Shown: positions 10,074 to 21,922, counted from the first letter of the stretch. The stretch is 64,000 nt of DNA from Pelagophyceae sp. CCMP2097 (GCA_026770575.1 MU657169.1:453721-517720); one strand, 5' to 3'. A program made the numbers and translations. The notes: generated from the letters alone by a model not told the origin.

Positions 10074-11150
10074 CGCGGTCACGCATCCCGCTCCGGACGG
10101 TGCCACCCGGGCGCTCGGTGCGAGCGCCGACCCCGGCGCTCTCCCCGGCGGAGCGCGCGCACGATCTTGTTGGCTATAAGCTCCGGTTCGGACTTGCACC
10201 GCCTCATGCCAAAAGGCCGCCGCCACCGAGAGCACCGAGAGGACGCCTTGCCGCGAGGATGCTCCGCCGAGAGAGTCCCTTCGCATTTCCGGGAGGGCCG
10301 CCGTCCACCGAGAGGTCGCCGGGGGAGCGCCGGGTCGCCGCCTCCGCCGACCGGCACCGCAAAGTGAAACAAGGAGACAGAGTTCAGTATCGTAATACAA
10401 TTGTAAGCTGAAAATTCAGGCTTATTGAGCCTTTGGGTAATTTATAAACTCCTTTTCAAGCACTTATTGAGATATTGTGACGATTTGATGACGAACGATG
10501 GGGCGTTCTATAGGACGTGTTTTTGGATGATTGCGCTCGCAACCGCTCTGGAAGTCGGTGGCATGGCGTTGGCAACGCATAGGCCCATCTTCCTGGCTCT
10601 CTAGAGGCACGTATTGGCTTTTTATACGAAGCACCCACACGAGAATGACAAGTCTCTTGATAAAATGTCGGAACGGTATGCCTTTTCGGTTTCGCCCGGC
10701 TTAAGGTGCTCCTTGGCAAGCCCCTCGCGTAGGAAAAGGCATATTGTTCGACGATTTGACCGAGTTACGACCATAGCTGCCTTGGTGGTCTTGTAGAAGC
10801 GCGCAGTGCCCCTTGGGCAAATGTTTTGGGGCTGCGCAGAGACCAGACACGAGGCCGTACGATGGCACCGAAATCAGCTCCATAGCTTCCACTGTCAGCG
10901 CGGACAAGGCGTCCCAAGTTGCATATTTTATGTGCGAGGTCAATGTATTTTCGGCTTATAGCTTGGGTTTTTCACGGTGCACCCTGCCCCCCGTTGTATT
11001 ATCGCTGAAAAGCGACTTTGAAAACTTTAGCCTGAGATCTAGAACCGACCGGCTTAAACCGGCGCCGCGGCGGCGCGCCGCGGCGAGCGAGGAAGCCCCG
11101 CGTTGCCGGCGCCGGGCGCTTGCGCGCCGCCTTGGCTTCTCGGCGTTGCG
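10074..11150. other. Intergenic, partly AT-richer
   Basis: About 1.1 kb without a supported gene. From about 10400 to 11000 the GC content drops clearly below that of the neighbours. Short ORFs on both strands there have no recognisable domain; a minus-strand stretch near 10920-10745 reads as a plausible but unsupported peptide. Confidence 0.4.
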
Positions 11151-13396
11151 ATGGCCGAGGTCAAGGCGTGGAAGGCAGAGTACCGGAGCGTGGCGCAGCG
11201 CGTGCACGCCGCCGAGCTCGAGCAGCGCGCGTGCGTGCCGCCGCCGCAGCTCGGCGCCCGCGTCGCAGCGCCTCGCGGGCCGTCGCAGCGCCTCGTAGGT
11301 GGTACTCGACGCGCGACGCGGAGCTGCAGAAGGACGCGCGGCTCTGCCGCGACGACGAGGCCGCGGCCGACGCGCGGCGTGGCGCGGCCAAGGCGGGCAT
11401 GCGCTTGGGCCTGCGCACTCGCGCCGCTGAGCTCGATCGCGTGCGCGAGCAGGTCGACGCGCTCCGGTGCGGCCCGCGCCAAGTCGGCCAACGCGGCAGG
11501 GACGGTGGTGTGAGCGGCAGGGAAGCGCGCGCGACGGCCCAGAGTCCCCCGCGTCGTCGACCGCGTGCCTCACGCCGTCCGCGTCACAGGCGCGGCGACG
11601 CGACGCGCGCGGCGGCAATCTCGGCGAACCGCCGCAAGCGCCGCGTCCAGCGGCCCGACGTGGCCGACGCGCCCGACGACGACCTCGTGCGTGGGGCGCG
11701 TGTGTGTAGTGGAGCGTCTTCGGCTTCTTCGACGAGGCCTCCGCTTCATTGAAGAGGCCCCGATAGGGCCTCGCGGCGTTCGACGCCGAGCTCGCCGCTT
11801 TCCGGGACAAGATGCGGCGCGAGTGCGTCCCGCTCGGCCGATGCCTCGTCGAGAATCGAGGCAACTGATCCAACGCAGCTACGACGAGCTACGAACAGAG
11901 GAGCGCGCACTCTGCCGCGACGTCGACGCCTGCAAGGCGCGCTTCGAGGCCTGGAAGTAAGGCCAGGCAGGCGTGCGGCGAAAAGCGGCTTGGACGACTG
12001 TCCTGTAGGGCTGACGACGACGACGCGGACCAGGCGGCCTCCCGGCGGCCGGCGACGGCGCTGAAGACGCGCGCGGCGCCGCCGACGTACGAGGACGCGG
12101 CGACGGCGGAGGCGGAGCTGCGCGCCCTCGACGCCGAGCTCGCCGACGTCTGCGGGGGTTGGCACCCTGACGAGCACGCGACGTTCGTGCGCCTTTGGTT
12201 GGCCGTGCACCGCCAAGGCGCCGACGTGGCCGCAAAGGCTTTGGCGGAGCGCGCCTTGAAGTCGCGCGACGCGCGCGCCATCGCATCGCACGCCGACTGG
12301 TGGGCGCGGAGGCATACTCTCGTGGCGCGCAAGCGAGAACTGGTGGACAACTGGCGAGGCGAGAAACAGCAGGCAGAAGCTTCTAAGGTGCAGCGCGCTT
12401 TAGCGGTGCAGGCGAAGATCGACGCCGCCAAGACGGCCGACGTCAAAAAGGAAAGGCAAGAGTCTGCTGTTAAAAGAGGCGTTGCGCGGGAGCGGGCTCA
12501 AGCGTGGCGCGAGGACAAAGAGGCCACCGCGGCGGCGGCGGCGGCGGCGGAGCAAGAAACCAAGGACCGGGATGCGGAGAGAGCGCGCCACGCCGCCGCC
12601 GCACAACGCACACCGCCGTGTCCCGGACGGACCGCCGCCGCACCCCGGACGGACCGCCGCCGCATCTGAAGGGAGTCTTCCAAAGGGCCCCACACTTGCG
12701 TGCCGTCGGCTCGTCCGAGGCGTTCGCAGGCGCGGAGCGGCGCGGACCGCTCGCCGACTACAAGCAGCGCAAGCAGCTCGAGCGCGCCATTGCGCAGGAG
12801 GAGGTGCGTCGCGCCAGGGCCGCGCCGAAGTCTTCACATTTTTTTCGACAGGTCGTCCTCGAGCGCGACCTCAAGTCGGCGGAGCGCACCGCGCCGAGGA
12901 AGCGCGACCTCGATCTCCACGCGAAGAAGGCGCTCGACGCCGCGAGGGCTCGGCGCGACCGGACGGAGGCCGTCCGGACAGCCGCGTCGTTTTTGGAAAC
13001 GACCCTTTTGACAAAGGCGATGCCGCGCCCATCGAGTGAGCGGTAGGTGGCCGAGTCGTCGCGGCGCGACGAGCGGCTCCGCGCCGTGGCGCAGCGCGAC
13101 CCCGCGGCTCGGCGCGACGCGTCCCGCGTTTTAAGGCCCACTTCGTCTTCACGCTACCGCGAGTTCTCCGTCGACGACGTCGACGAGGTGCGAGCCCCTT
13201 GCCACGCATCGCGAGGCCATCTCGAGGGGCGTCGTTCCGACGTCAGTCGTCGGCGATGCGTGAGCGCGGCGACGTATCGTAGGCCGACGGCGCGCGCGCC
13301 AACGAGTCGGCGCACTCGAGACCCATCGCCGGCGGCGGCTACGACCTGCGCCACGGCATCCGCGCCACGCCCGCCTGGCGCGGCAACCTCCGCTAG
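11151..13396 (+). CDS. Coiled-coil protein of the CCDC112/CCDC148 type
   Basis: Several exons in changing frames form one helical protein. It starts MAEVKAWKAEYRSVAQRVHA at 11151. Coiled-coil exons follow near 11310-11465, 11860-11960 and 12004-12600 (WHPDEHATFVRLWLAVHRQG, HADWWARRHTLVARKRELVD). The clear in-phase 3' joins are 12807|gtgcg to 12853, 12969|gtccg to 13047, and 13187|gtgcg to 13283. The last exon (13283-13396) ends YDLRHGIRATPAWRGNLR, which resembles the RAxPxWR motif that I recall near the C-terminus of CCDC112/148 proteins. Human CCDC112 is linked to centriolar satellites, so a centrosome or basal-body role is possible. The middle exon boundaries, especially 11240-12000 and 12600-12720, were not resolved. 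Family assignment is from memory of motif spacing only. Confidence 0.55.
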
Positions 13397-13663
13397 GAGC
13401 CTAACGGAGCCGTTGCAGACTTTACTCGGCATCGGGGGCGCACGCTCCTCTGGAAAGGCCCGCAACAATCGAGGCGCCAAAAGAGGAGGGCCGTGTGGGG
13501 GGCAGGCTCGGCGAAGCCTGGCCCCCTCGCGCGCACCCCTCGACGGTGACCTCGCTCCGCAAACCCAAAAGTGCGAGGTCAAACGTCCCCCCAACGGTTC
13601 TTTTATGCGGCGATTGCTTTTGCACTCTCTTCGCCAAGGCACTTTTTAGGGGGTTCAGGCAGC

Positions 13664-14224
13664 ATGAAGACGGTCCTTGGCACGCGCTTCCTGGAGATCC
13701 CGGATGGCGTGGAGGTGGCCATCAAGGCGCGCACCGTGACGGTGACGGGCCCGCGCGGCACGCTGGTGCGCGCTTTCAAGCACATGAACTTGGAGCTGAC
13801 TCTCCTCGAGTCCAAGCTGCGCATCGATCTGTGGTTCGGCACGCGCAAGCAGACGGCGTCGATCCGCACGATCGCGTCGCACATCGAGAACATGATCATC
13901 GGCGTCACGCGCGGCTTCCAGTACAAGATGCGCTTCGTGTACTCGCATTTCCCGATCAACGTCTCGCTCGCGCACAACACCGTCGAGATCCGCAACTTCC
14001 TCGGCGACAAGCTCGTGCGCCGCGTGCCGCTCATCGACGGCGTGGAGTACGTGCGCACGGCCGACGTCAAGGACCAGATTGAGCTGCTGGGCAACGACAT
14101 TACGACGGTGTCGCTGTGCGCTGCGCGCATCCGCCAGATCTGCGCCATCCGGAACAAGGATCTCCGAAAGTTCCTCGACGGCATCTTCGTCTCCTGGAAG
14201 GGCCCGATCCCCATCGGCGAGTAG
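13664..14224 (+). CDS. RPL9: 60S ribosomal protein L9 (uL6)
   Basis: The intact 186-residue frame has two L6 domains. It begins MKTVLGTRFLEIPDGVEVAI and contains TVTGPRGTLVRAF, HIENMIIGVTRGFQYKMRFV, SHFPINVSL, EIRNFLGDKLVRRVPL and the C-terminal FLDGIFVSWKGPI, all hallmarks of eukaryotic L9. L9 binds 25S rRNA near the GTPase-associated centre of the large subunit. Length matches the family (about 190). The codon use is strongly G/C-ending, as expected for a highly expressed gene here. It ends with TAG, which shows that TAG is a normal stop in this genome. A longer ORF upstream of the ATG reflects the leader. Confidence 0.97.
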   Translation: MKTVLGTRFLEIPDGVEVAIKARTVTVTGPRGTLVRAFKHMNLELTLLESKLRIDLWFGTRKQTASIRTIASHIENMIIGVTRGFQYKMRFVYSHFPINVSLAHNTVEIRNFLGDKLVRRVPLIDGVEYVRTADVKDQIELLGNDITTVSLCAARIRQICAIRNKDLRKFLDGIFVSWKGPIPIGE

Positions 14225-14768
14225 GGCTTACCGCAGCAAACCATGCCCGCGGATGAAGCCGGTCCTGTTTCGTTGTAATAAACCATACCCCCACAAAAAG
14301 CCAGCGACACGCCCGAATCCGGGCCCGGGCACGCAGCGGGCTACAGCGAGCCTAGTATAGATCCCGGGCGAGACTTCGCCTTGCCTTTCCCACGGCGTCG
14401 ACGTGGGCAATGTGCGAGGAACCATCTGCGAAACAAAAGATATTTTTCAATCTATGCCCCGCGCGGCGCCTCGAACCCGCCACGTCGTCCCGGGCGCCGC
14501 GCGCCTCGATCTTCGCGTTGGCGCGGCGCGACGCTCGTGTCGGAAAGATTTAGAGAATTATTAAAAACACGTGGCCCTCAATTACAGGCCCATGCGGAGT
14601 GGGGCATCGCTTACATACAATTCCTTCAGCGACTTTTGGGCGCTTGAAGTGCTAGTGTGCGCAGCAGCGGTGTGGGCAGCGAGTTTCTAGCTCGTGTCCG
14701 GAGGCCTCCCGCAGGCACCAGTCGACCCCCCTCGGAACCCGGGCGGCCGTCGCTCGTTTTTCGCCAAG
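14225..14768. other. Intergenic between RPL9 and SEC61 alpha
   Basis: About 540 nt between two genes on the same strand. No gene is supported. It must hold the RPL9 3' end and the SEC61 promoter, but no clear motif is visible. Confidence 0.5.
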
Positions 14769-16300
14769 ATGCGTTTCCTTCATCTGATTCGGCCAGTGAT
14801 GGGCGTGCTGCCCGAGGTGGTCATGCCGGACCGCAAGATCCCGTTCCGCGAGAAGGTGCTGTGGACGGTGACGACGCTCTTCATCTACCTCGTCGCCTGC
14901 CAGATCCCCATCTACGGCATCAAGACGGCAAAGTCGAACGATCCGTTCTACTGGATGCGCGTCATCCTCGCGTCGAACCGCGGCACGCTTATGGAGCTCG
15001 GCATCTCGCCGTACGGACCCCCGCGTCCGAATTAATAGCGGCGGACGCTCCCGCCCCGGAGAAGGCGCCGAGCCGCGCGCGCCGGGTCCGCGGCACGCGC
15101 CGGATTTTCGGCGGCGCAATTCCCCGAACTAGGATCATCACGTCTGGCATGGTGATGCAGCTGCTGGCGGGCGCCAAGCTCATCGAGGTGAACCAGGCGA
15201 TTAAGGAGGACCGGGCGCTCTTCTCTGGCGCGCAAAAGCTCTTCGGCATCCTCATCACGGTCGGCGAGGCCGTGGCCTACGTGGGCTCTGGCATGTACGG
15301 CCAGATCGGCGACCTCGGCTACGGCAACGCCGTGCTGATCATCTCGCAGCTGGTGTTTGCTGGATTTGTCGTGCTCATCCTGGACGAGCTGCTGCAAAAG
15401 GGCTACGGCCTCGGGTCGGGCATCTCCCTCTTCATCGCGACGAACATTTGCGAGAACATCATCTGGAAGGCGTTTTCCCCGACGACGATCAACACTGGCC
15501 GCGGCACGGAGTTTGAAGGTGCCGTCGTGGCGTTCTTCCACCTCATGCTCACGCGCTCCGACAAGGCGCGCGCGTTGAAGGAGGCGCTATACCGCCAGAA
15601 CCTGCCGAACATGACCAACCTCCTCGCGACGATGTTCATCTTCGTGGTGGTGATTTACTTCCAGGGCTGGCGTGTGGACCTCCCCGTAAAGTACCAAAAG
15701 CACCGCGGTCAGCAGGGCACGTACCCGATCAAGTTGTTCTACACGTCGAACATGCCCATCATCCTGCAGACGGCGCTCGTCTCGAACTTGTACTTCCTCT
15801 CGCAGATGCTGTACACGCGCTACCCGGGCATCTTCCTCGTCGGCCTCATGGGCAAGTGGGAGAAGCTCGAGGGCGCCTCCTCCACGGTGCCCACGGGCGG
15901 CTTGGCCTACTACATCTCGCCGCCGCGGTCGGTCACGGAAGTCATCTACGACCCGATCCACGCCGCCTTTTACCTTGTCTTCATCCTCGGCTCGTGCGCC
16001 GTGTTTTCGACCATGTGGATCGAGGTCTCCGGCTCGTCGGCGCGCGACGTCGCCAAGCAGCTGCGCGACCAGCAGATGGTGATGAAGGGCCACCGCGACA
16101 GCGCTCTTGTGCACATTTTGAACCGCTACATCCCACCCGCCGCGGCTTTCGGCGGCATGTGCATCGGCGCTCTGACCGTCGTCGCCGACCTCCTCGGCGC
16201 CATCGGGTCGGGCACGGGCATCCTGCTGGCGGTGACGATCATCTACCAATATTATGAGATGTTTGCAAAGGAACAGGGTGACGCCTCGGCCATGATGTAA
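14769..16300 (+). CDS. SEC61A: Protein translocation channel subunit SEC61 alpha
   Basis: Exons 14769-15010 and 15133-16300 join in phase (CC|gtacgg ... ctag|G) to rebuild the conserved [20 protein letters not shown]. The product has 469 residues, close to the usual 475. It shows the SecY/Sec61 features: N-terminal [15 protein letters not shown], the plug and lateral-gate helices, [20 protein letters not shown], and the C-terminal [20 protein letters not shown]. It forms the pore of the ER translocon with the beta and gamma subunits. The 122-nt intron falls between helices 1 and 2. Nothing suggests damage. Confidence 0.97.
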
Positions 16301-16735
16301 ACGGACACGCACGGGCGTGGCCTCGCCGAGAACGCAGCACGCGCGCGAAATCGGAGGGACGCCGCGCCTCGCAAAGGAGCGCAGCCGCCGCTCCGAGGTT
16401 AAGACACCGGGCAAGGCATCGACCCCTTTAAGACACTAAGTGATCAGACTTGCCGATTCATCCAATTCGGTACGCCGGGGTCGATGGACCCCTCAGCGGG
16501 CGCTCTCTTTCCCAAGCTCCTCCTCACCGGTATACCAGGTCGATGGACCCCTCTGCGCCGAGGGAACTTGTTAAGGACTGTCTCAGGGCCCTTGCAAATG
16601 AGAACGCGAGCGCTCCCCTCTCCCCTACGCCCCCGAGCTTCGACGTTGGACCCGGCTGGAGGACGCCAATTCCCGGCTACGCCCGTGTCGTCTTGAACGC
16701 ATGTATTTTTAACTGCACGAGGCCCGCCGACTGTG
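16301..16735. other. Convergent intergenic region with a 20-bp direct repeat
   Basis: This lies between the 3' ends of SEC61A and the fibrillin gene. Positions 16479-16498 and 16538-16557 are direct copies of ggtcgatggacccctc(a/t)gcg. No gene is seen. Confidence 0.6.
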
Positions 16736-17440
16736 TCATCGCGAGGTGCCCTTTTGCCTCTTCAGCACAAAGATTCCTCCTCGTGACCCTCTAGAGAGCC
16801 GGAGGTCGTCGTCGACGAACGTCGTCTCGATGAGGCCGCGCGGCCGCGGGAGCGGGAGTGTGAGCATCGGGAACGGTGAACCGACGACGCCGAAAGAAAA
16901 CGACTCGAAGACGATGGTGAGCTTGGACTCGTCCCCTTTCGAAACTTCCGCGGCGGTGCCCTCGACGCGGATGCGGAGCTTGGCGCCCCACTGCGTCTGC
17001 ACGTCGACGGTGTTGTCGACGCGGCCGTTTTTGATGTCCACGAGCTGCGAGTTTGCGACAGTGACGAGGCTCTTCGCGCCGCCTTTCCGATCCTGGCCGC
17101 CGGCGAGGAAGGGCAGGTATCTGAAGAGATTCTCGTAGATAAAGTCCTGTATGCGTTGGGGCAAGTCGCCGAGGGCGTTTGGGTTTGCGGGCGACGGGCC
17201 GGCGGTCTGCGTCGAATAGACAAGAGTCCAGATACCCGACACCGGCGCCGTCGACATGGACATGACCTCGAGGGTCGCCGCGTTCGCGAGGATGTCGGCC
17301 TGCGCGCCCGCAGAAACGGACGCCAGCAATAAGCGCTTCGACTTGACCAGCTTCGACTCGACACGATTCAAAGGCGACGACAAAGCGCTTAAAGCGCGGC
17401 ACCGCCACGCGACGAGCCAAACGAATAGCGTACCGCGCAT
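16736..17440 (-). CDS. Plastid lipid-associated protein (PAP/fibrillin family)
   Basis: The single-exon frame gives about 234 residues from ATG 17440, chosen because it begins with a hydrophobic leader (RGTLFVWLVAWRCRALSALS). The body matches the PAP/fibrillin fold: GIWTLVYSTQTAGPSPANPN near the start, a central beta-rich part (WGAKLRIRVEGTAA, KLTIVFESFSFGVVGS) and the C-terminal FVDDDLRLSRGSRGGIFVLK, the family's most conserved segment. Fibrillins sit at thylakoids and plastoglobules and bind lipids or quinones. This is the clearest sign that the organism is photosynthetic or carries a plastid. The exact fibrillin subclass was not determined. Confidence 0.85.
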   Translation of the reverse strand: MRGTLFVWLVAWRCRALSALSSPLNRVESKLVKSKRLLLASVSAGAQADILANAATLEVMSMSTAPVSGIWTLVYSTQTAGPSPANPNALGDLPQRIQDFIYENLFRYLPFLAGGQDRKGGAKSLVTVANSQLVDIKNGRVDNTVDVQTQWGAKLRIRVEGTAAEVSKGDESKLTIVFESFSFGVVGSPFPMLTLPLPRPRGLIETTFVDDDLRLSRGSRGGIFVLKRQKGTSR

Positions 17441-17680
17441 GACGTACAACGGGCGTTCAACCGACGACGGACAGGCGCTCGCAAGCCGACGACGTCTGGC
17501 GCGCCGATGGAGTGTCGCTGAAAAGGGATCGGGTTTCCCGGCCCGCAAGGCGGTTGAGCTGCGTGCGCCGCCGGAGACCCCGCTCGGCGCCGCGAGGCGG
17601 CTCTGTGGAGGCACTGCTTAGTTGCAAGAGCAAGGCTGGTCGGGGAGAGTGCGTGGGAGTCGGATGTCGCCTGCGGCAGA

Positions 17681-18818
17681 TCAGACGTTGACGGAACCGC
17701 CGCGCTGCTGCGGCGCGCCGGCGCGTGGTTGCGGCGCGCCGCTGCCGACGGCGCCCATGATGGACCCGAGGCCGGACATGAGGTTGGCGACGCCTAAGGC
17801 TCGCGGCGTGGGACTTTGCGTCCGTCTGAGGCAAGGGAATCTCACCGATGGCGCCGACGAGGTTGGTGGCGACGCCGTTGTTGACGTAGTTTTGGAGCCT
17901 GGCCGAGGCCTCCTTTGAGCATTTTGTGTAGCCAATAATGTTTGCGAAACTGAGCGAGAGCGCGGCGATGATGACGATCAGCCACTGAACCTTGAGCTGG
18001 ATGATGGCCAGGAAGAACAAAAGCGACCACAGCGCCGCGGGCGTGTACATAGCCCACCAGAAGAGGCGCTGGTCCATGGCGCCGATTTCGCTCATGTCTA
18101 AAGCGGCACACGATCCGATAAATTCCATCATCGCGTCCCCAGCAAGGCGCGACCCGCCGCAGTCGGGCGCACCTTCGTGCGACTCGAAGACCCATTCGGT
18201 GGACCCGTCCTCCTTGACGTAGTTCCACCATCGCAAACCGACCAACAGGCGGCCAGTCACCTAGGCGAGCCGTGACCGGGCCACCTCGAGGGGCGAAAAC
18301 GCCGCGGGCCGCACGTTCTTCACGGCCCAAAAGTCAAAGGCGAGCCTGCGAGGACGACGTCGCCAGGAACGCCCCGGGGGCGGCGGGCGCGCGTGGGAAC
18401 GACAAGACGCACAGCAGGATGCAGAGCACGCAGATGAGGACGAAGTTCGACGTGATGAGGCCGGAGAACTCGTATACGACCAGCGCCATCACCTGCGCCC
18501 GTTTGCGCGTTGGCACGGCGCAGAACGCCGCGCCCGCCCGCGGCCCGCGGCGCCGCGGAAACGCGCCTTGAAGAAGACGTGGAAGAACGCGGCGCCCGGG
18601 TGCCGCGAGTCCTTGAAGAGCCCGACCTTCTTCAGCAGGCCCTCGCCGCCGGTCGGCTCGACGTCGGCGCCGTAGTGGAGCGGGGAGTGCGTCGACGTCG
18701 ACGGCGGGGCCTCGTTGAACCTGTTTTCCGAGGTCAAGCTCCGTGGAGAGCTCGGCGACGCGGCGACGCACTCATCGTTAATGTCCGTCGTCAGGAACTG
18801 CAAATCGTCGGTCCCCAT
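17681..18818 (-). CDS. TVP23: Golgi membrane protein TVP23
   Basis: Five exons (18818-18567, 18492-18401, 18345-18315, 18260-17846, 17793-17681) rebuild a TVP23/FAM18 protein of about 300 residues. Diagnostic parts are HPGAAFFHVFFK, ALVVYEFSGLITSNFVLICV, the join CVLSLAFDFWAVKN, VTGRLLVGLRWWNYV and DQRLFWWAMYTPAALWSLLF. The last helix ends SFANIIGYTKCSK. TVP23 is a four-helix protein of late Golgi vesicles. Intron 1 (18566-18493) keeps the motif intact only if the donor is GC (AAG|gcgcgt). The exon at 18345-18315 is just 31 nt. The C-terminal Gly/Pro tail is species-specific. Confidence 0.9.
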
Positions 18819-19061
18819 TGGCTCCGAACGTGTCGATCACCTGATCTCGCCTTGTCCGGTCGATTGCACAAAGTTGGAGAGAGACACTTTTTGTAAATTT
18901 CTCGAAAACCCGAACCTCGCGCCGAGCGCCGTAAGCGTGGCCGTCGATGTAGTCGACGACGCGATAGGTTCGAGGGTTCCTGCTCATTAGGAACAAAAAG
19001 ACAGGGCGTGGAACAAAGCCTCGGAAAGTTTCCGGGTCAACTAAGCGATAGCGGAAGCGGC

Positions 19062-21922
19062 ATGCGGTGGATGCTGCTCGTCTGCGCGCGCGCGCTGGCG
19101 CCGGCGCACCGCGGCGCATGGCGCGGCGGCGCACGTCTAGGCGAGGCGTACATGTCGGACGTGCAGCGGCAGACTATGTCGGGTTTGGAGTCTGGCTCGC
19201 TGCGGCCGGTGACGATTTCCGTCGACGAAGGCCTGCGGACGCGCCTCCGCCTCACGTCGCGGCAGCGCAAGCTCCGCTTGTTTCTTGAAGCAGGGGCCGA
19301 CGAATTAGCGCTGCGCGAGTTGATCGGGCAACACGTGCCTCAGCTCAAACGCGCGCAGTACGACTTTGGCGTCCCAGACGTGTCGTCGCAGCTCAAGACG
19401 CTCTTCGCCGCCGACGCCGCGTTCAACACGACCAAGGGCCTGAAGTTCACAGTCGTCGCGACGGACGACGGCCGCTCTGTCGATGCGGGCGCGGCGCGGT
19501 CCTCCTCGACGGCGGTCGGCGCGACGGCGTACCAAATGGTCTCCTGGTACGCCTTCTTCTCAAGACCGCTCTCGCTCGTCGCGGAGGGCGACTTGCCCAG
19601 CGGCGTCGACGCCGCCTGCTCGGAGTTGGAAGGCAGCTGGGCCGAGCTCGGGGTCCTCGGTGAGCGTTTTTCTAGAAAACCATCTTAGATATATACGAGA
19701 GTTTGAGATTCTACGGACCCCACGCGTCTTCGACGACCGTCGCAGACGATTCGCGCCAGGCCGCGCGTACGTGGCGCCCGAGGGCGTCAACGCGCAGCTC
19801 GCGGTGCGTCGAATGCTCGCTCTTCGAGCATGGCCACGGCTCCATCCACCTTTGCTCATGCACCCGCGTAGGTGCCGGTGGAGACGCTGCGGCAGTTCGA
19901 GGTGCTGCACGCGGCGCGCGCCGCGGACTGGATCGCGAGCGGCCTGCTGTGCCTCCACCGCGTCGGGGATTGAAGAGACAGAGCGACAGGGCATCAGAGA
20001 AGGCAATTTCTTTTGGAAAGACACTGTACGAAAGACACCGTACGAGGCGAATCGAGGGGCGTTGAGGGGTGGACTTTGCAACGACGGGCGTTGGCGGAGT
20101 GACGGAGTCGCCACTGGTGAGGCGAGGGTTTGATTTCATACTGGTAGGTCCAAGGTGCCTCCTCTGAACCCGGACGTCATTCTCTCAAAAGGGGATTTCG
20201 ACGCGACAAAACCGTTCCGCGCGCTGCACGTGCGGCCTCGCGAGCAAGTCGTCGCCGACGGTCTGCTGGACGACGCCGCGGCGAGGGACGCCGCTTTGAA
20301 CTTTGAGGACGCGGGCTACGAGGCCACGCCCGCCGAGTGGCACACTCTCCTTGGCGGCGACTTTTCCGCAAAGTCCGGCGCAAAGGCGCCGCTCGTGCTC
20401 GACTGCCGCAACCACTACGAGTCGGCCGTGGGCACATTTTCAGGGTCGACGCCGCTCGGGACGGAGACTTTTAAAGAGACTTATGACAAAATCGACGCTT
20501 TACTCAAAGACCGGCCAAAGGACGAAAACGTGATGATGTTCTGCACGGGCGGCATCCGCTGCGTCAAGGTCGGGTCGTACGTCAAGCAGGTGCGCGCCTT
20601 TGAACGGAGTGTGCCACGTGGCATCCTCACGCGACGCGCTCCGGTAGGTGCTCGGTTTCGCAAACGTCACCCGCCTCTCCGGCGGCGTGGTAAACTACAC
20701 GCGCTTCCTCGCCGGCGACGCGGAGGCGGACGAGCGCGAGCGCGCTTGGAGATTGAGCAAAGTGTCGCAATTTAGAGGAGTGAACTTCGTTTTTGACGAG
20801 CGAATGGGCCAGCGCGTCACAAACGACGCGGCGACCGTCGACGCAAACGTGCCGCTGGACCCGCGCGCCGCAGAGGCGCTCTCCAGGAGCTGGAAGCAGG
20901 GCAAGGCTGCTTCAGAGGCGTCGGAGCACCGAATCGACGAGTCCGCGGCCGGCGCGGCGGTGGAAGCTTATGCGGACCGCTTATCAGACGCGGAGCCGGA
21001 GCTGCTGACGCGCGTCCGTTTGGACGCAGAGGCCCGTTGGCCCAACGCGGCGCACATGGTTTCGGGACAGAATCAGGGCCGATTACTTTCCATGCTCTGC
21101 AAGCTCGGTCACGCAAAACGCGTGTTGGAGTTTGGCACGTTTTGCGGCTACGGCTCGCTCTGGCTCGCCTCGTCTTTACCGGCGGACGGTATTGTCGTGA
21201 CTGTGGAGAAAGACGTCGGCGCGGCGACGATCGCAAAGGCGCACTTTACGGCCGCTCGAACAGAGCACCCGGAGTGGGCTTCGATCACTTTGCTGGAGAC
21301 GGACCGCAACGATCTCTTCCACTCGTGTGAGGCGCAAGCGTTGCTGAATGAGCCGTTTGATGTTGTTTATTTGGACGCTGACAAAAAGGGGTATTCAGCC
21401 ATGTTCGACCTTTTGATGGACCGCAACCTCGTCCGAAGCGGCTCTCTCATCATCGCCGACAACACGTTGTGGAAGGGGAGAGTCCTCGGCGTCGAAGGCG
21501 CCGGGGCGCCAATGTCAGACGAGGCGGCTGAAGCGCTCATTCTCGCCGCCGTCGAGAATGCGCGCTCAAGAGCTTTAGAGCAGGGCCTCGACTCCGACGC
21601 CGCCGACGAGGCGGGCAAGGCTGCGAAGAAGCAGGCCAAGGCCGACCGGCGTGATAGGGCGCTGCAACAAGCTATGCACGAGTTTAACCTCAAGCTCCGC
21701 GAGAAGCGGCGCCCGTTTGAAAACCGCCACGGGGACCGACGGCGGGATCCCAGCCGCGCCGGGGCTGCCATCGTGGGCGTCGCGCGCTTTTCCACGGAGC
21801 GAGTGCCTTTGATCATCCCATCACTGCCACTGTCACCGTCACTGTCGCTAGGCAAGGACCGGCGCGTGGAGCAGCTCGTGCTGCCGCTCCGCGACGGCAT
21901 CACCATCGCGCGAGTCGTCTGA
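19062..21922 (+). CDS. Fusion of TrhO-type tRNA uridine hydroxylase (rhodanese) and TrmR-like O-methyltransferase
   Basis: Exons 19062-19659, 19760-19803, 19872-19948, 20148-20589 and 20648-21922 join in phase to give about 811 residues. The N-terminus MRWMLLVCARALAPAHRGAW is a likely signal/plastid leader. Residues about 150-240 match the N-terminal domain of TrhO (RAYVAPEGVNAQLA). Residues 250-440 match its rhodanese half: LHVRPREQVV, LDCRNHYESAVGTFSG and the active loop MMFCTGGIRCVKV, with Cys about 372. From about 470 onward is a class I methyltransferase of the catechol/TrmR family: LEFGTFCGYGS, VYLDADKKGY, LIIADNTLWKGRVL and C-terminal VEQLVLPLRDGITIAR. In bacteria TrhO makes 5-hydroxyuridine-34 and TrmR methylates it to 5-methoxyuridine. 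One polypeptide doing both is inference. The exon 3/4 boundary is the weakest join. A charged insert (about residues 680-740) is not typical of the family. Confidence 0.85.

Noticed and set aside
16736..17440. Plastid or mitochondrial genome fragment
   Set aside because: All neighbouring genes are nuclear types with introns and high GC; the fibrillin is nuclear-encoded in algae and carries a leader.
19062..21922. Bacterial contamination as the source of the tRNA-modification fusion
   Set aside because: The frame is interrupted by four phase-consistent introns with the same donors as neighbouring nuclear genes, and it has a leader peptide.
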